From Eretmocerus hayati (lineage: Eukaryota > Arthropoda > Insecta > Hymenoptera > Aphelinidae), in NCBI GenBank assembly GCA_029851415.1, contig CM056741.1, forward strand, positions 70,794,282 to 70,858,281: 64,000 nt of DNA, written 5' to 3'. The notes under the pieces were generated by a model. It did not search any database and was not told the origin of the DNA. It saw only the letters and a list, made by a program, of their open reading frames with translations. Below, piece by piece: positions 12,701 to 25,100 of the stretch. Position 1 is the first letter of the stretch. Each line of letters starts with the position of its first letter. The position numbers and the translations under genes were made by a program.

Positions 12701-15700
12701 ACGAATCTATTTGTATTGTTTATACGTCAAAAGTTATTCAACAAGTGCACGAATTCAATGTTCATTGCTATACAAGTGTACACTGTAAGAAGAAGTTCTC
12801 AAAATCAGGCTCATCGTCTGAAAGTTAACATTGGAAGTTGAGGGGGTTTGTCGTAATTCAATATGATTTTTCCTGACTTTAAGAATTTCTTCTTACAGTG
12901 TATCATTAATTGCGATCGCTACAAGAGATCTTGATATCTTGTACTTCAAGAATGTAGACGGACTTGGGTCCAAAATTATTAAGTGGTTCAACTGTCTTGG
13001 AATAACGGTATGCTAATGGGCAATGCAAGAGATAAAAGCGCTAAATTGATATACATCATTGCAAAATTGAGGATAATCATAGAGTTGGGTGTCATTGCAT
13101 TTGCTATGAGAGGAGTTGACTATTAAATTCCTGGGAAATTTACAAAAATTAGGCTCAACAAGTTTCAACCTTGACTTATTTGGAGTTCTTCATCTCGACA
13201 TGTTATATCATTTTAATGGGTAAAATTTGAGTTATGAAAAAAATATTCATAGAAAAAATAACGTGAAATCCGCGCGTACACTATTATATGCAACTCTAAC
13301 TAGCGACCGCGCGCATAGCGCGCATTTACTTGGCTAGTACCCAGCTTTGATTTTAGACCCCCAAAATGTGGTTCACTCGTTGCAGATACAAATCTAATAA
13401 CTCGTTATCGAAACAAATATATGTATGTTGGCAAAAACTGCGTCAAGACGATTACTACAATTCCTGACTCCAATACATTTCTCACGAAGGAAGTTGATTA
13501 TATAGGTACATTATTCCTGTGGTTATTCTGGCCATCATTCAACAGCGCTACTCTAACTGGCGATGAGCAGCAACGAGCCATCGCCAACACTCTCCTATCG
13601 ATAGCAGCCAGCTGTGTGATGTCGTTCGCTGTTTCTGCCATTGTCACAAATGAGTACAAGTTCAACATGGTCCATGTGCAGAATTCTACATTGGCAGGAG
13701 GGGTTGCGATAGGCACTGTTGCAGGTGAACATGGCAAAATGAATGAAATAAGTTGTTTTCATGAGACAATCGAACGTATTTCTACGCTAGACTGTATTCA
13801 ATAGATTTTGAAGCATCACTTAGCACTTTGCAGTGGTATTCGACCTCCTCCCTCATCAAGGAGATTAGATAAATCATAATCATGCAAAATAGTATAGAAC
13901 AGTCTTGTTTCGACTCTTTCGAAATATTTTATTATTTGAAAACTTACGAACGTGCAAATACAGTGAAATCTGGATAATTCGGAAACCTCCGGTTCCAGTC
14001 CGATCCGCCCATAATAGACATGTGCCCGTATTATGGAACCTAATTCAAAATCGTGGAAAGTACAAATTTTGAGAAAACTCATCTTGAATCATACAAATGT
14101 TGAATGAGTAAAACATCTATGAGAATTCGGATTTTTCAAGATGTGAAATGCCAAGATTGAAAACTATTTAAGTTCGGGAATTCAATATTCGGAATAATGG
14201 TGAATCGGAAATCCAAAATTGGGAACATTGTCGGATCGTAGGTCTGCAAACTCAAAACTCTGAATTCCAAAATCTCGAAGATGGGGGAGGGGAGGGGGTA
14301 TACTGAGAAGGGCTCGAAAATACTCTCCCTCGACTTGAACATCTTAATATTTCAGCACACAAGGTCAGTATGACGGACTTGACAGCTGTGAATCATTAGA
14401 AATCAGCTGATGTAGATTCAAGACAACAACACAGATATCGAGATCATATCCTTGATTGGCTTATTACAAGTTTTTGTTAAATATTACAATAGGTAGTGTA
14501 GTAATAATCTTCTTGATTCGTCGAACTGACACAAAATCAGATGATCAATTTGCTTGTTTCAATTTGAAAATGCCTCTTTCCAGCTCGCTCTGAACTTCTA
14601 GTAATACTCATAGTCAATGCATATCTGGCTCATCTTGACAACTATAATGGGTGCCCTCAATTCACAGGTTCATTTGACATGTGACAACATATGTTTGGGA
14701 TCCCGGAAATCACCCATATTAGGCAGGTACCCAAATGGTAGAGGTGCCCGAATTATACAGAAAAAATACCGTTTGAGCTTACGAAATGAAATTTTGTTCC
14801 ACGCGAAAGCGCCCATAATCAGGTGGTCCCTAAATTTCAGAGGTGCCCATAGGGACAGGTTCTACTATACTTGTAATAAATTCGAGGATCACTCACACGG
14901 AAACTAGGGCTCTTTTATCATATTATGATACCAGAAAAATGAAGAGATATGGTGGCGTGCTGATCCAGTCTCAGACCAGACCTTGAATGTTTTTGATTTT
15001 TTCCTTTTTTTTTCTTTTTGACAACCAGCTCAATCTGATTCTTACGCATTAAATTTCAATTTCTCCTCTGTCCTTGCAATTTTTTTTCGCCCCACTCTTG
15101 AATCAAAGAGGATTTCTCTAGTAAGTTGTAAAGCAAATTGATATATGCATGAGAGCACTTCCTGGATTGAACCTTCATCAGAAATCTTACCTATCCTTGT
15201 TGTCAACTTAATCGACTATCTCCAAAATAAGAATGAATTATACAGTAGGATCCATTTACAATGATCTCCAAAGGCCCGAGAGAACAGGCTCGTTATAACC
15301 AGATTCGAATGATTCTATATGCTCGCTATCTCCGATTCCGGGATCCAAAGTTTGCCAAATTTGTCACTCGTCATAGCTAGAATTTTCGATATACCTTGAG
15401 TCCTCATCAACGTATTTGTACTGTTATGGAGTAGTCTGAATTTGGTTTTAGAAATATTTGAGATATAATATATTTTAGTAATCAATTAATCTTTCACACA
15501 GGTATGATGTGCGAGCCCGTGGAAGCTTTGATTGTGGGTAGCATTTCTGGCGTCATCAGCGTTCTTGGGTACAGATTCCTCACGGTAAATCTCAAAACAT
15601 TTCAACTTGTATTACGGTACCCGTGGATCAAATTAGTAGCTCTGAATCCAACTTTTGTGTTGGGGAAGAATCCTCCCAAACACAAAAGTCGGTGTTGGGG

Positions 15701-18148
15701 AACTCTTGTGTTTGGGAGGTATCCCAGCGCTTTGACAGCATGATCTATTCTTTTTGTCGTAAAAATACTTGCCATGGCTGAGGCAAAACGATAGATACTT
15801 TTTGTGATCATTACTGTTAATGGAGTTTTGAAAAATCGGATGAGGATTTGGTGATTACTATTGATTGTGTTACAGTAACCAGAATCGAGAATTTCTCACT
15901 TGATGGTTCTTCATTTACAGCCTTTGATACAAAAACGATTGAAATTACATGATACTTGCGGGGTTCACAACTTGCATGGCATGCCTGCCGTCTTCGCTGG
16001 GCTCGCTGGTGCTTTTTTTGCAGGGATAGCTACTGAAGCTAACTACGATTATTCGCTGTACAAGGTATAAATTTAATTTTTATCTCTCTGGCTCAAAATC
16101 GATATCTTCAGGGGCAATTTGGGGCCCTCGGGATGAAAAAAAATTCCGGATTCGCACGGCTACTTCAGGCCCAGGGGGGCAGAGCCCGCGAAATAGTAGT
16201 GGAAAAACAGAGCAGAAATTTACTAATAAAGTCATTGAATCTAAGAACACTAATTTCTATTCCACTCTAAAGTATACTTGGATATTTTGAATGAATTTAC
16301 TCTACGAAATTCATATTTCAAAATTCTATCAACGAAGAACTGAAGGAGCTGTTCTTTGAAAACATGCTTTTCAGAGAATCAAAAAATTAGAATAGGACAA
16401 GTTCTCTCTTTTCTCAATTCTTAAAAAAGGAGTTCCTTAAACGACTCAGAAATTCAAAGTTCGACAGATGCGATTTTCTTCCAAGCTCCCAAAATATGAG
16501 GTAGCATTAGTTGATTTTCTGAAACAGTACTTCTCTTCCATTCGGTAGAAATGGCCAAATGCGTTTTCACTTGGTAAATTCTGAAACAAGCAGAAAAGAA
16601 ATTCAATTATTTTTGAACTGGCGTGAGTGTAGTTCCTATTTTCTCTAACGGGTTCCGGTGATATCCTGGGTGACCATTTGACTCTAGGATGCAGAGATCC
16701 GGTGTCGTTGATTTCTTCTCATATAAAGTTAGGCAAAAATATAAATTTCTGTACAAAAACTAAGCAATAACTGATTTTAGAAGTAGCTGCGTCGGATTAT
16801 CTTCAAAATTGAACAAAGGCTATCAACAGCCCTCGATGAAATTAGATTCTGTCCAATAGATTGATGTAATAGCCATTTTGCAAGTTTTTTCCATAATATG
16901 TGGTAAAGAGATTCCGCGAGATTTTTTGAATACATTATTATTAGATTCATACTACAACTTACTCAGATTTTCAAGAACCAACATGGTATGTATTTCGGTT
17001 TTATTTGGGACCACTCAAAATGCGTTGCTTGAGTCATTGTCACGCATCCATTAGAATCATTTTGGATAACGGTTCAAGGACGTTCAAGAAATCTAGTTAA
17101 ATTTCCCTGAGCTCGCTCTTCAAAATGGTCAAACGCTTGAAGCCGCCTCCCCTTCCGACTTCGACCTCATTCTCTCGAGTTTTCGAACACTAAAGAGGTT
17201 ATCGTTATGTGATTTAACGGTGATCAATTTTTTAGGTTTTACCTCCGGAGTTTTGTGAAACGTTTTAACAAGAGCGTCACGATTCAATTTGATTCGACGT
17301 TTTTGTTTAAATACATTTAATTGGATATTCGATCACCATATGTATTCAATCGGTTGAATTTTTAGCACACAAGCATTACACACGGCACCATGCTGTATGT
17401 GTCAACCTCGGTGTCAACAGATTATTTTTCACAGGTATTCCCAGCTCGGATACCTTGCGTGGGTCCCGACCTCAATACTATAAACGAAAATTACAGAGTA
17501 AAGCTCAACCCGGGTCTGAATCGCAGTGCGCGAGAACAGGCGGCTTATCAGCTATTAGCTCTCGCAGTCACGTTGACGATTGCCATTGGTTCTGGTCTAG
17601 TAACAGGTAAGGGAAAATCTCATTGAGTCTATGTGAGAGAATATCGAATAAAAGACTAATGTGGAATAGAGCCTGGAATGATCATTCATTGTGCAAGAAT
17701 TGCGTAGATTATCTACATTAAATTCTCGTTTTGCTCACGTGATGGTTGAATAGGCCGACTGAAAATCAATCGATAGCCAGCACAACATAATTTCTTTGGA
17801 AAACGCTTGTGTTCCAGGGACACTGCATCGGAAGCACTTTGCTTTCCATTTATGACTTGAAATATATTGCAGGACTCTATAATCTACCTTTTGTAGGGCA
17901 TGATTCTAATTACTCTACCTATCTAAGCGCCGTTTCATTTAGTCTCGAGTTATCTTCTCAAAACTTTATTATTTTTAGGATTACTAATCTCAATACCATA
18001 CTGCGGTAGCATAGCTGAAAGTCAGAAATTTAATGATGCAGCTAATTGGGATATAGAAGATGCGGATTTTCATGGAATTTCTCCGGCCAAAAAAGATGAA
18101 GAAAACCGCACTGTCGAGGTGGCAATGAATCGCTTTCAGGCACGATGA
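719..18148 (+). CDS. Rh50: Rh-type (Rhesus/Amt) ammonium transporter, 5' partial
   Basis: This encodes a polytopic membrane channel of the Amt/Mep/Rh family that conducts ammonia/ammonium across the plasma membrane. Exons: 719-905, 1118-1268, 5860-6007, 13506-13724, 15502-15584, 15921-16064, 17435-17606 and 17979-18148 (TGA at 18146). All junctions are AG/GT and all phases agree, giving 423 residues. Family motifs seen in order: [20 protein letters not shown] in the first exon, the [12 protein letters not shown] segment, [15 protein letters not shown], the second pore region [16 protein letters not shown] with its histidine, [19 protein letters not shown] with paired histidines, and FPARIP before the last helix. 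The tail is short and charged. The first exon, normally about 45 residues with transmembrane helix 1, is missing; the 719 exon begins with the last two bases of a codon, probably Met. Repeats make the introns long. The family is certain; the symbol is by analogy with Drosophila. Confidence 0.93.
2809..5370. mobile_element. 2.5-kb inverted-repeat element with subterminal TAGCTGA motifs and minisatellite core
   Basis: The left end (from 2809) and the right end (to 5370) are inverted copies over about 25 bases: TACTCTCTCAGC is shared exactly and then ATCAATCAGC matches GCCAATCAGC. Inside each end lie many copies of TAGCTGA and its complement TCAGCTA (2818-3300 and 5268-5360). The middle is the GAATGTGGGCCAC minisatellite. 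Terminal inverted repeats with clustered subterminal motifs are typical of non-autonomous DNA transposons, where such motifs bind transposase. No transposase frame is seen, and no clear target duplication could be read. The element lies wholly in the Rh intron between 1268 and 5860. Confidence 0.6.
3524..5117. repeat. Minisatellite array, GAATGTGGGCCACC-type units
   Basis: About 1.6 kb of tandem units of two interleaved sizes: roughly 36 bases (built on TATGCCCCGAATGTGGGCCA) and 22 bases (TTGTCCCGAATGTGGGCCAC). A higher-order period is visible: long identical blocks recur at about 3779, 4134 (355 bases on) and 4527. Frames stay open on both strands over several hundred bases, with [11 protein letters not shown] translations, because the unit lacks stops, not because it codes. 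The last units (about 5070-5117) are in reverse orientation. Confidence 0.92.
6780..6900. repeat. Two AT-dinucleotide microsatellites
   Basis: Two runs of TATATA lie at about 6783-6803 and 6877-6896, separated by sequence with similar short motifs (ACCGCGCCGCG at 6744 and ACCGCACCGCAAG at 6862). They lie in the Rh intron 6008-13505. Confidence 0.8.
7037..7704 (+). repeat. Direct repeat copy A of palindrome-arm sequence
   Basis: This segment matches 9141-9791 in the same orientation with few changes and small indels, and from 7102 onward also the reverse complement of about 11048-11636. It starts at ATATATTACTCGTGAG and ends at TTTTTTGTGTATT. It has no coding content. It is a third copy of the outer part of the palindrome arm at 9207-11636. 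Confidence 0.9.
8860..9135. repeat. Repeated hairpin GGACTTATACCGTTCTGATC
   Basis: The 24-base motif beginning GGACTTATACCGTTCTGATC occurs at about 8861, as its reverse complement at about 8905-8928 (making a hairpin), and again forward at about 9111. Degenerate relatives (CCGGCATAAGTCCGTGG) occur near 8707. No gene is visible. Confidence 0.85.
9141..9791 (+). repeat. Direct repeat copy B
   Basis: This is the second copy of the 7037-7704 segment. From 9207 on it is also the outer part of the left arm of the large palindrome, so the repeat crosses the apparent end of the palindrome by 66 bases. Confidence 0.9.
9207..11636. mobile_element. Giant palindrome / foldback element, arms about 1 kb
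   Basis: The left arm (9207 to about 10200) and right arm (about 10655-11636) are inverted copies with a spacer of about 450 bases. The outer end reads GTCATTCTTTTTATTATCAC at 9207, with its reverse complement ending at 11636. Matching landmarks include CTAGGATGCGTTCGAGACCA at 10021 and TGGTCTCGAACGCATCCTAG at 10804. The spacer has an 87-residue open frame (10307-10570) with no recognisable similarity. The likely nature is a foldback or long-TIR DNA transposon in the Rh intron; an inverted local duplication is the alternative. Confidence 0.8.
12781..12900. mobile_element. 120-bp MITE, TA-flanked
   Basis: Terminal inverted repeats of about 28 bases start with CACTGTAAGAAGAAGTTCT; the right end is the complement of CACTGTAAGAAGAAATTCTT. 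TA lies on both sides (12779-12780 and 12901-12902), as expected for a Tc1/mariner-type target duplication. No coding capacity. Confidence 0.75.
13964..14870. mobile_element. Degenerate pogo-like element relic
   Basis: The left end TACAGTGAAATCTGGATAAT and the complement of the right end, TATAGTAGAACCTGTCCCTA, resemble each other and the CAGT-start ends of pogo/Tigger-type transposons. Inner copies of TGCCC(G/A)TA motifs (about 14021, 14739, 14847) add weak symmetry. The boundaries are uncertain. Confidence 0.35.
15645..15725. repeat. Short nested hairpin in Rh intron
   Basis: ACTTTTGTGTTGGG (about 15651) pairs with CCCAAACACAAAAGT (about 15676); the same motifs recur in CTTGTGTTTGGGAGG at about 15704. 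Probably a small inverted-repeat element relic. Confidence 0.5.
16065..17434. other. Rh intron without recognisable content
   Basis: This 1.37-kb intron separates the exons ending at 16064 and starting at 17435. I see no repeat, RNA gene or extra exon in it. Confidence 0.6.
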
Positions 18149-18309
18149 AGAATTGTCAGCCAACCCAGCACCAGTGACCTCGACAGACATAAAAATGGTT
18201 GAGTGTTCTGCCCTGCAAATTTAAAAAAGCGTAGTGGCATCAACGTGAGACCGAGATGGTCGCAAAAGATTTTGGGTGTGTACATTTAACTTCGATGTAT
18301 TTGCTATTA

Positions 18310-19354
18310 CAGGTGTCCTTCGGTAACCGCGGGGGATACGTTCCGGAGAGGTACCGCGGTTACCAAAACCGCGGTTACCGAAGCATTGGGCCTATGGGAA
18401 AAAGGGGAATAGGTTCCAAGATCCGTGGATTCCTGTGTAAAATGGAGTATTGACAGTAAAGAATTCAAATTTCATCTAAATGCAATTCATAAAGCCCCAT
18501 CTCTCTGATCTCAATACCATAGTAAAACTATTATACAGCACGACAAAAAAATTTCTCCTCATGAAAATCAGTAATCCGTGATTGTGTCCTACTGTCACGA
18601 ACATTCCTTTTTCGATCGACTGTGCGTAAAGCACTGCTTTGCGCACGGTAGTTTTCGTTTACTTTACGCCCAGTCGATCGAAAAACGTATTTCGATACTC
18701 GGGCGTGAAGTTTTTTTGCTTTACTCGTACTAATTTCGACCCTCGCCAGGGCTCGGGCCGAAAACAATCACTCGAAAAGCAAAACCAAACTTCCCTCCCT
18801 CGAATCGAAAAATACTATTTGTTGATTGATCAACTCGGTGTTTGCGTGCCACTTCTGCTCTCTCGCGCCTGATTCAAGTTGATCCAAAATTTCGAGTTCT
18901 CCTCCCAAAGTCGTCAATTTTTTGGTCCCTTAGTAGGGGTTTCTTTGGGTAGCAGTACTTGTTCCCTCTTTTCCGACATTTTTTACTTTGACTCTCAAAT
19001 TTTGCCATCCGCGATCAGTGCATGTATACAAGAGTTTTGGTATTTTTTGGCATAGAATCCAAACAAAAGAACATAAGCGATGAAAAATATCGATTCTTTC
19101 GTCGACAAAGATTCAAAATTTTTGGTTTTATTCTACTGCGAATAAGTATTCGGTAATATGGTGACCAAAGAGGGATAAAGAAGTGGCACGAATCGGTTGA
19201 TCTTCTGAACAGTTTTGGAAAACATTGGGTTGGCGATGAAGTTACCGCGGTTACCGAGACCCAAATCGCGGTTACCAAAATGGAAGTACATTTTCTAAAA
19301 CCGCGGTTGAGTAAGACCGCGATTACCTAAACCGCGGTTACCAAGGGACGCCTG
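18310..19354. mobile_element. 1045-bp TA-flanked pogo-like non-autonomous element
   Basis: The left end CAGGTGTCCTTCGGTAACCG and the complement of the right end, CAGGCGTCCCTTGGTAACCG, match over about 23 bases, and TA flanks both sides (18308 and 19355). Further copies of CCGCGGTTACC lie inside each end. The middle holds an inner hairpin (TTTTCGATCGACTG at about 18608 with CAGTCGATCGAAAA at about 18670). The CAG start and TA duplication fit pogo/Tigger-like Tc1/mariner elements. No transposase frame is present. It lies 162 bases after the Rh stop codon. Confidence 0.8.
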
Positions 19355-19356
19355 TA

Positions 19357-20737
19357 ATATGTTTTCCACATGGATCACAATACGCGTGGATGCACGATTT
19401 ACAAGATCTTTGGTAAATAACTACTCGATCTTCATTCGAAAATCAGCACGAAAAAAGTTAATAAATAAGATAATAAATTGGCGGTATTTATAATTTTGGT
19501 TCGAAGAGTGAATACATCCTTCAAACACAACAGGGTATTTGCAACAGTAAAGGTCATACATAACTAGCTCTTCAAATTCGATCATACTTGACAATCGAGC
19601 TTTACCAATTTTGTGGACACAAATTTCCTTTCCTAGTCAGATGGTTCATGATTTCAAGATCACGAATGGTACGCAGCAAAGTCGCAAAAATAATGAATCA
19701 TCAATGCAAATATTGAAACTTGGAATGCATATTATTCGATACACTGAACCAAACATAGAACTTTCCGCACGACTGTATAATATATGAACACGGATATTAT
19801 TGCGAGAACTTATTACATGCTTTGGTTCTCAGAATCCAGAGAAGATGAAGCAATCTTCAATCAATAAGCTTCGCATGTCTAGGCCGATTATTTTCATTCG
19901 TTTTTGCATTTAGAATGATGATACATCATAAAACACAAGGAGAAATTGTTTTAGAACGAGTTAAAACGGTATAAAGTATATGACACATATGAATAAGACA
20001 TAAGAAAAGTAGTACATGGAATAGACGTTTTCCGGTTTTTAACGTTTCATCGTCGAGACAGAAATCCTGACGCGATGGAACCAAATGACCTTGAAATTCG
20101 TGTTCAGGGGGTTGATTAGAGTCAGAAATACATGATCTGGAGTGGATAATCTCATTTCTTCGTCGTCTTCGTGCTATTGAGTATGCCATGGAACAACTTT
20201 TGAGTACATGGAACTAACAGTTCGCCCTTAAAATCGATCGCAAAAATAGAGGAATTAACATAGAAACTCCTCCGCGCAGATTTCATCTAATCCCATCATA
20301 CTTTGGTGGAAAAAATTGTTCTTGCCCAGATAAGTTGACTTTTAGTAGGGCAACGTGGTATACATAGAACTGACAAAATCGTGATAAAGATAAATTAGGT
20401 GGCCAATTTTCAGCTATGAATATTTATGCAGCACTCAGAATTTCAATCCTGAGCCTTTTCTCGCAATGCGATTCGATTGTTTGACATGTTTTCTGGAAAT
20501 TCTGTTCGTACCAAAGTCCTTCAGAGTGAGTTTGAGATGCGCTGTCAGCCTCTTAGAAAAACTTCTCATTTTTAGTGGAAATACCATTACAAGAATGAGG
20601 TATATGGCTTGAGGTCTAATCTGAGCATTTTGGCCATAAAACCTATGGAAAATAGTCGGTTCAATATTGTATTTTGAGAAAAAAATTTGGGCGAACCCAC
20701 TACATATATTGATCACCTTGACGCTAACACTAACGAT
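19357..20737. other. Intergenic DNA between Rh and SRP receptor genes
   Basis: No gene, RNA or clear repeat is visible. Short open frames on the minus strand (for example 19926-20189) resemble nothing known to me and have no splice or phase support. Confidence 0.5.
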
Positions 20738-21062
20738 AGGGGAGCACCAACCTTGCGGGTCCTGGATCTCGACGAAACTTCGGGAATCTCCTTGTTTTGG
20801 TGAAAAATGAAGGTACCCAAAAGGGTTTTGTCCAATGGGCCTCTTATCCTGAGATACAGCTATGGAGATTAGCATTGCGAGTATATCTATATATGTGTCA
20901 TTTTAATATGGGTGTATATGGACAATGCTAATCTCCACAGCTGTATCTCGGGATGGCAGGCCCATTGGACAAAACCCTTCTGGGTACCTCAATTTCTCAC
21001 CAAAATAAGAAGATTTCCAAAGTTTCGTCAAGATCCAGAACCCGCAAGGTTGGTGTTCCCCT
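20738..21062. mobile_element. 325-bp foldback element
   Basis: The left arm (20738 to about 20880) and right arm (about 20922-21062) are inverted copies about 140 bases long with a loop of some 40 bases. The shared inner segment GGGTTTTGTCCAATGGGCCT is exact. Arm divergence is roughly 10-15 percent. Open frames on the minus strand here (20435-20875, 20903-21211) are by-products of the arms. Confidence 0.85.
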
Positions 21063-22102
21063 TGTAAGTGTACATACATCGATCTCACACTTCGATCCTC
21101 AATCTTAAAAAATAAAAAGACGTGTTGACGAATCGGTCTGAAACTATAATACCAACTGTGTTTCAATAGATTACAGGTAAGAAGATTTCGGTGGAGTGGT
21201 TCGGAGCCCACTAATCGAAATGGGTAACCATCAAAAGTTCCTCGTAAGTTTCCGCGATAATACTCATACTATGCGTTATGCGTATCTGAATTTTCATTGG
21301 CTCTACAATAATATCATTACGGTTGAGTTACCTACTGTTCAAATATTATGAGCCGAAACATACTCCTTGAGGGCTTGGAACGCTGGAGAAAAAGTCAATC
21401 AAAACAACTTTGAACTTCCGCAAACCTTTCAGAAAAATTAACATTTTGTATTGTTTATAAATATTCATAAAAAATTTTAATGTACCCTCCCGAAAATTAA
21501 TTTTGTTGAACAAATTGAAAACGAACTTTCCGGACTTGAATTGGATTTTATAGTGATGTAACAGTACGCAAAAGTAATAGTAACGCCGACTCTACAGTGG
21601 ATTAGCCAAGTACTACATGCCAGGTCACACGAGTTGTCATTGGAGCTGAAGGTATTTACAAGTATTTCCTTACTTGAATGGGAAAAAAAATGAAAGTCAA
21701 AACAATGAATTATAATATCTTCATTAACGGAAGACAAATTTTGCTATAAAATTCTTCTTAAATCTATCGCACAATAAGTATGTTGTTTACAGGAATGACA
21801 TGAAGCCCATGTCAGCACTTTCAGGCTTTTTCAGTCTTTAAAACTGATGAAAAAGAGCGAATATCTCTGATTCGTCCATAAAATAGTCAAGCTTTCTTCA
21901 ACAAAAACACACAATCATTTAAATACCTTCATATCTCTAATAGAATTCATAATAACCAATACAATTTCCAATACAATCCAATCTTGAGAACTCTGTAAGG
22001 TAACCCTTTACAATAATAATACAGTTGAATAAAAATAATGGTGAAACTTAACAACACTGGAATATTTTTGTCAACTTTAGTAGTTATTGCAACATGTAAA
22101 GT
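21063..22102. other. Probable 3' UTR and downstream region of SRP receptor gene
   Basis: AT-rich DNA below the minus-strand stop at 22103. No separate gene seen. The part nearest 22102 is presumably the 3' untranslated region; its end could not be fixed. Confidence 0.4.
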
Positions 22103-25100
22103 TTACTTCATCAAAGCATGAACCACAGCCTTAGCATTGAGGGATTTCAAGTCCGTATAAGTTTGACCGGTGCCAACGAAGACGATCGGCTGGCCAGTAA
22201 TGTAGGTCATTGAAATCGCTGCACCAACCTGGGAAAAATATTAATGTTGTTGATTTTTCTTGAAATTAATTTGAATAAATACAATTTATAGTGCGGTGAA
22301 AATATATTGCCTCCTACCTTGTCATCAATTGTATCAAATTTGGTCAGAACAATACCATCAATAATGTGGGGGTTTGTAGAGTTGCTGTAATCAGCTAAGG
22401 CTTGATTAAATTTCACTAGCTGATCAACAGCCTCATTCCCAACAAGAGCTTCCCCGACAAATAAAACAAGATCGGGCTCGTTGACTTTGATCAATTTTGC
22501 GAGTGCGCGCATCAGAGGTTCATTATCTTGCATACGGCCAGCCGTATCTACCAACACTACGTCAAAACTTGAATCTTTTGCAAATCGAATAGCTTCCATG
22601 GCTATACCGGCCGCATCTTTGCCATATCCTGCAAAATAACCAGCGATAAGTCATGTTTGATTGGGTAATTGAAGATTTGAACGGACTCAGAAAAATGTTT
22701 TCAAAAATATCAAGTTTGAAATGAATGATCTTATTGAGGACAGATTGTCTGGTTAATGAGGCTTTGAAAACTTTCGATCAATTTCGAGCTATTTTCAGAA
22801 TGACGCGCACAAAATTTCGAACAGTTGCTGTTACTGGCACCATTCGGAATATGATGAAAAGAATCGTCATGAGATTTCCTGAATACAGTTTTAGAGATAA
22901 ATAATTTACCCCAAAGGCTGTTATTGCTGTTCATTCTATCACAACGGAAACATTTGGTTTGTACACATTTTGTATAAATAAGTAAGTACATCAGCTAAAA
23001 CGCGATACGCATGCTCAGCTTGCGGGTTTGGAAATAAGGTCGTTGGCAATTCCAACAGTAGTCGAAAAATGTGACACGCCAGTGGCGACATCAATGTGCT
23101 TCCACTGCACATTTTTGGTTCGGGGTAAAAATGCAGATTTGCAAAGTCACAGACTCTGAAATTTCTGCGTTAAAATAATCAAGCTGAATTTGTGATGATT
23201 TTCCGATCTTTCTAAACTCCACAGAATTATCAATTGATGCCGGATTTTAGCCGACAGTAAACAGTCAGACGTCACACGAATGAGCGCCTGCAAATACTTT
23301 CACAACTAAACTATAATTTCGAAGTGACTAATATACAAACCCGCAAGATATTCCTATGCGTTTTTAGTGATAACGCACTTCGAAAAGGGTAGTCTTACTT
23401 TTAGAGAATTCTGTTATCAAACTACGAATTGATCTTTAAAATAAGACAAGCAATCGCAATGAACAAACCTTTCTCGTATAGTTGCACCATTGTCTGATTT
23501 CCATGTTTTTCTGATGGATGGAGAGCATTAAGATGCCTCATATGTGTTCTAAGCTGCTCAACTGCGCCGGCTCTAAATGTATCACAAGCAGCAATGAGCA
23601 CTCTAAAATTATTCTCTATGAGCCAGAAGCAAATTTTCGCCAAGTTGGTAGATTTTCCGACGCCATTAACACCGCAAAAGGCCATAACATACGGCCTAGC
23701 ATGCTTTTTAGCTTCAAAGGCATCTCGCAAAATGTCGACACGCCGTTTTGGTGACAGGATTTGTACAAGAGCATCCGTCAAGGTTGATTTGACAGTATTA
23801 GCCACACTATCAAACGTACCAAGCACTTTGCCTTCGAGTTTCACGCTTATTGAGTCACACAATTTCTGGGCTATGTCAGCAGCAACGTTTTTGGCGATCA
23901 AGTGATCACGCAACTTTTCGAGCACTGGTTGCATGATATCGGTATTCAAAGATTTGTTGCCCACTAAACTTTTGAAAAGCGAAAACATGCCACCTGATTT
24001 TTTCTGCGGTGTCGCATGCTTCAACTGTTCTTCCTCATACTCGTCTGATTCCTCCTCAGACTCACTTTCAACCTCTAAATCTCGAATACCACCTTTCATT
24101 TGGCCAATGATCTGCAAATTAAGAAAAATTCAGCAAATTACGCGTGTGAAAATGCATAATGAACAGATTGAAAGTTGAATGTGCATTTGGATAGTGTTTG
24201 AACTGCCGACGCAACCCTCATTATCTCACAGGTCGCAACGATAGAACTCTTTAGAACCCCACGTGGATTACACTACATGTTTGTCATTGTCTATTAGACT
24301 TCCAAAAACATGAATATCAGTTGTCGAAAGCATGCAGTATAAAGATTTTGAGAGATGAACACTTGGAAGTCATCGAATCGGTAAAATGTGTATTCCTGAA
24401 TATGTTTTCAGCTGAAATTCAACTTCTTTTTTAATCCAAGTTCACCAGGACCCGTGAAGAAGCGTAGGTAAGTATTTACATAGTCGTCAACGACTGAACG
24501 TGATTCATACGGATCAGTTATTTTCTGAAGTCCAAAGAAGATACTTTAAAATGTATGTGTGATGTAGCTCAATCTAAAAGTGGCACGAGCCAATAAAATT
24601 TTAGTTGAATTTTATTGACATAAAAATTTGCCTTTCTGCCAAATTTTAAGGGACCTGATCAGTTTTTAGTAGAGTAGCTTTTTGAAATATTTTATACCGA
24701 TGTAGATTCAAATATCTATCATCGAATGAAACTCTCAAGATAGGCGATATTCGATTCATGTAGACATTGAAGCATTTTTTTTTGTAAAAGAATTGAAGTA
24801 GAATCATTCTCACAGTAGTATCTGCTGCAATGTATTCTCTAGCCTCTTCCGGCTTATCTTTGGTGCGTTCCAAATCTGCAAGGTCTTTGTTAGTTCCACT
24901 TAGCTCCCAAACTCTTGGTTTTTTGCCAGCTTTTTCAGGTTTAGGACTCTTTCTAGAAAGCAAAATCAATGCTCTGAGTAATTACAATTCCAATTTCATA
25001 TTAAAAGAACTATTATTTTTTGACCGTACTGTTTATCTGCTTTCTTCTTAGAACTGGACATTTTAGTGGCTAGTTTAACACGATTAGCAATCAAGATATC

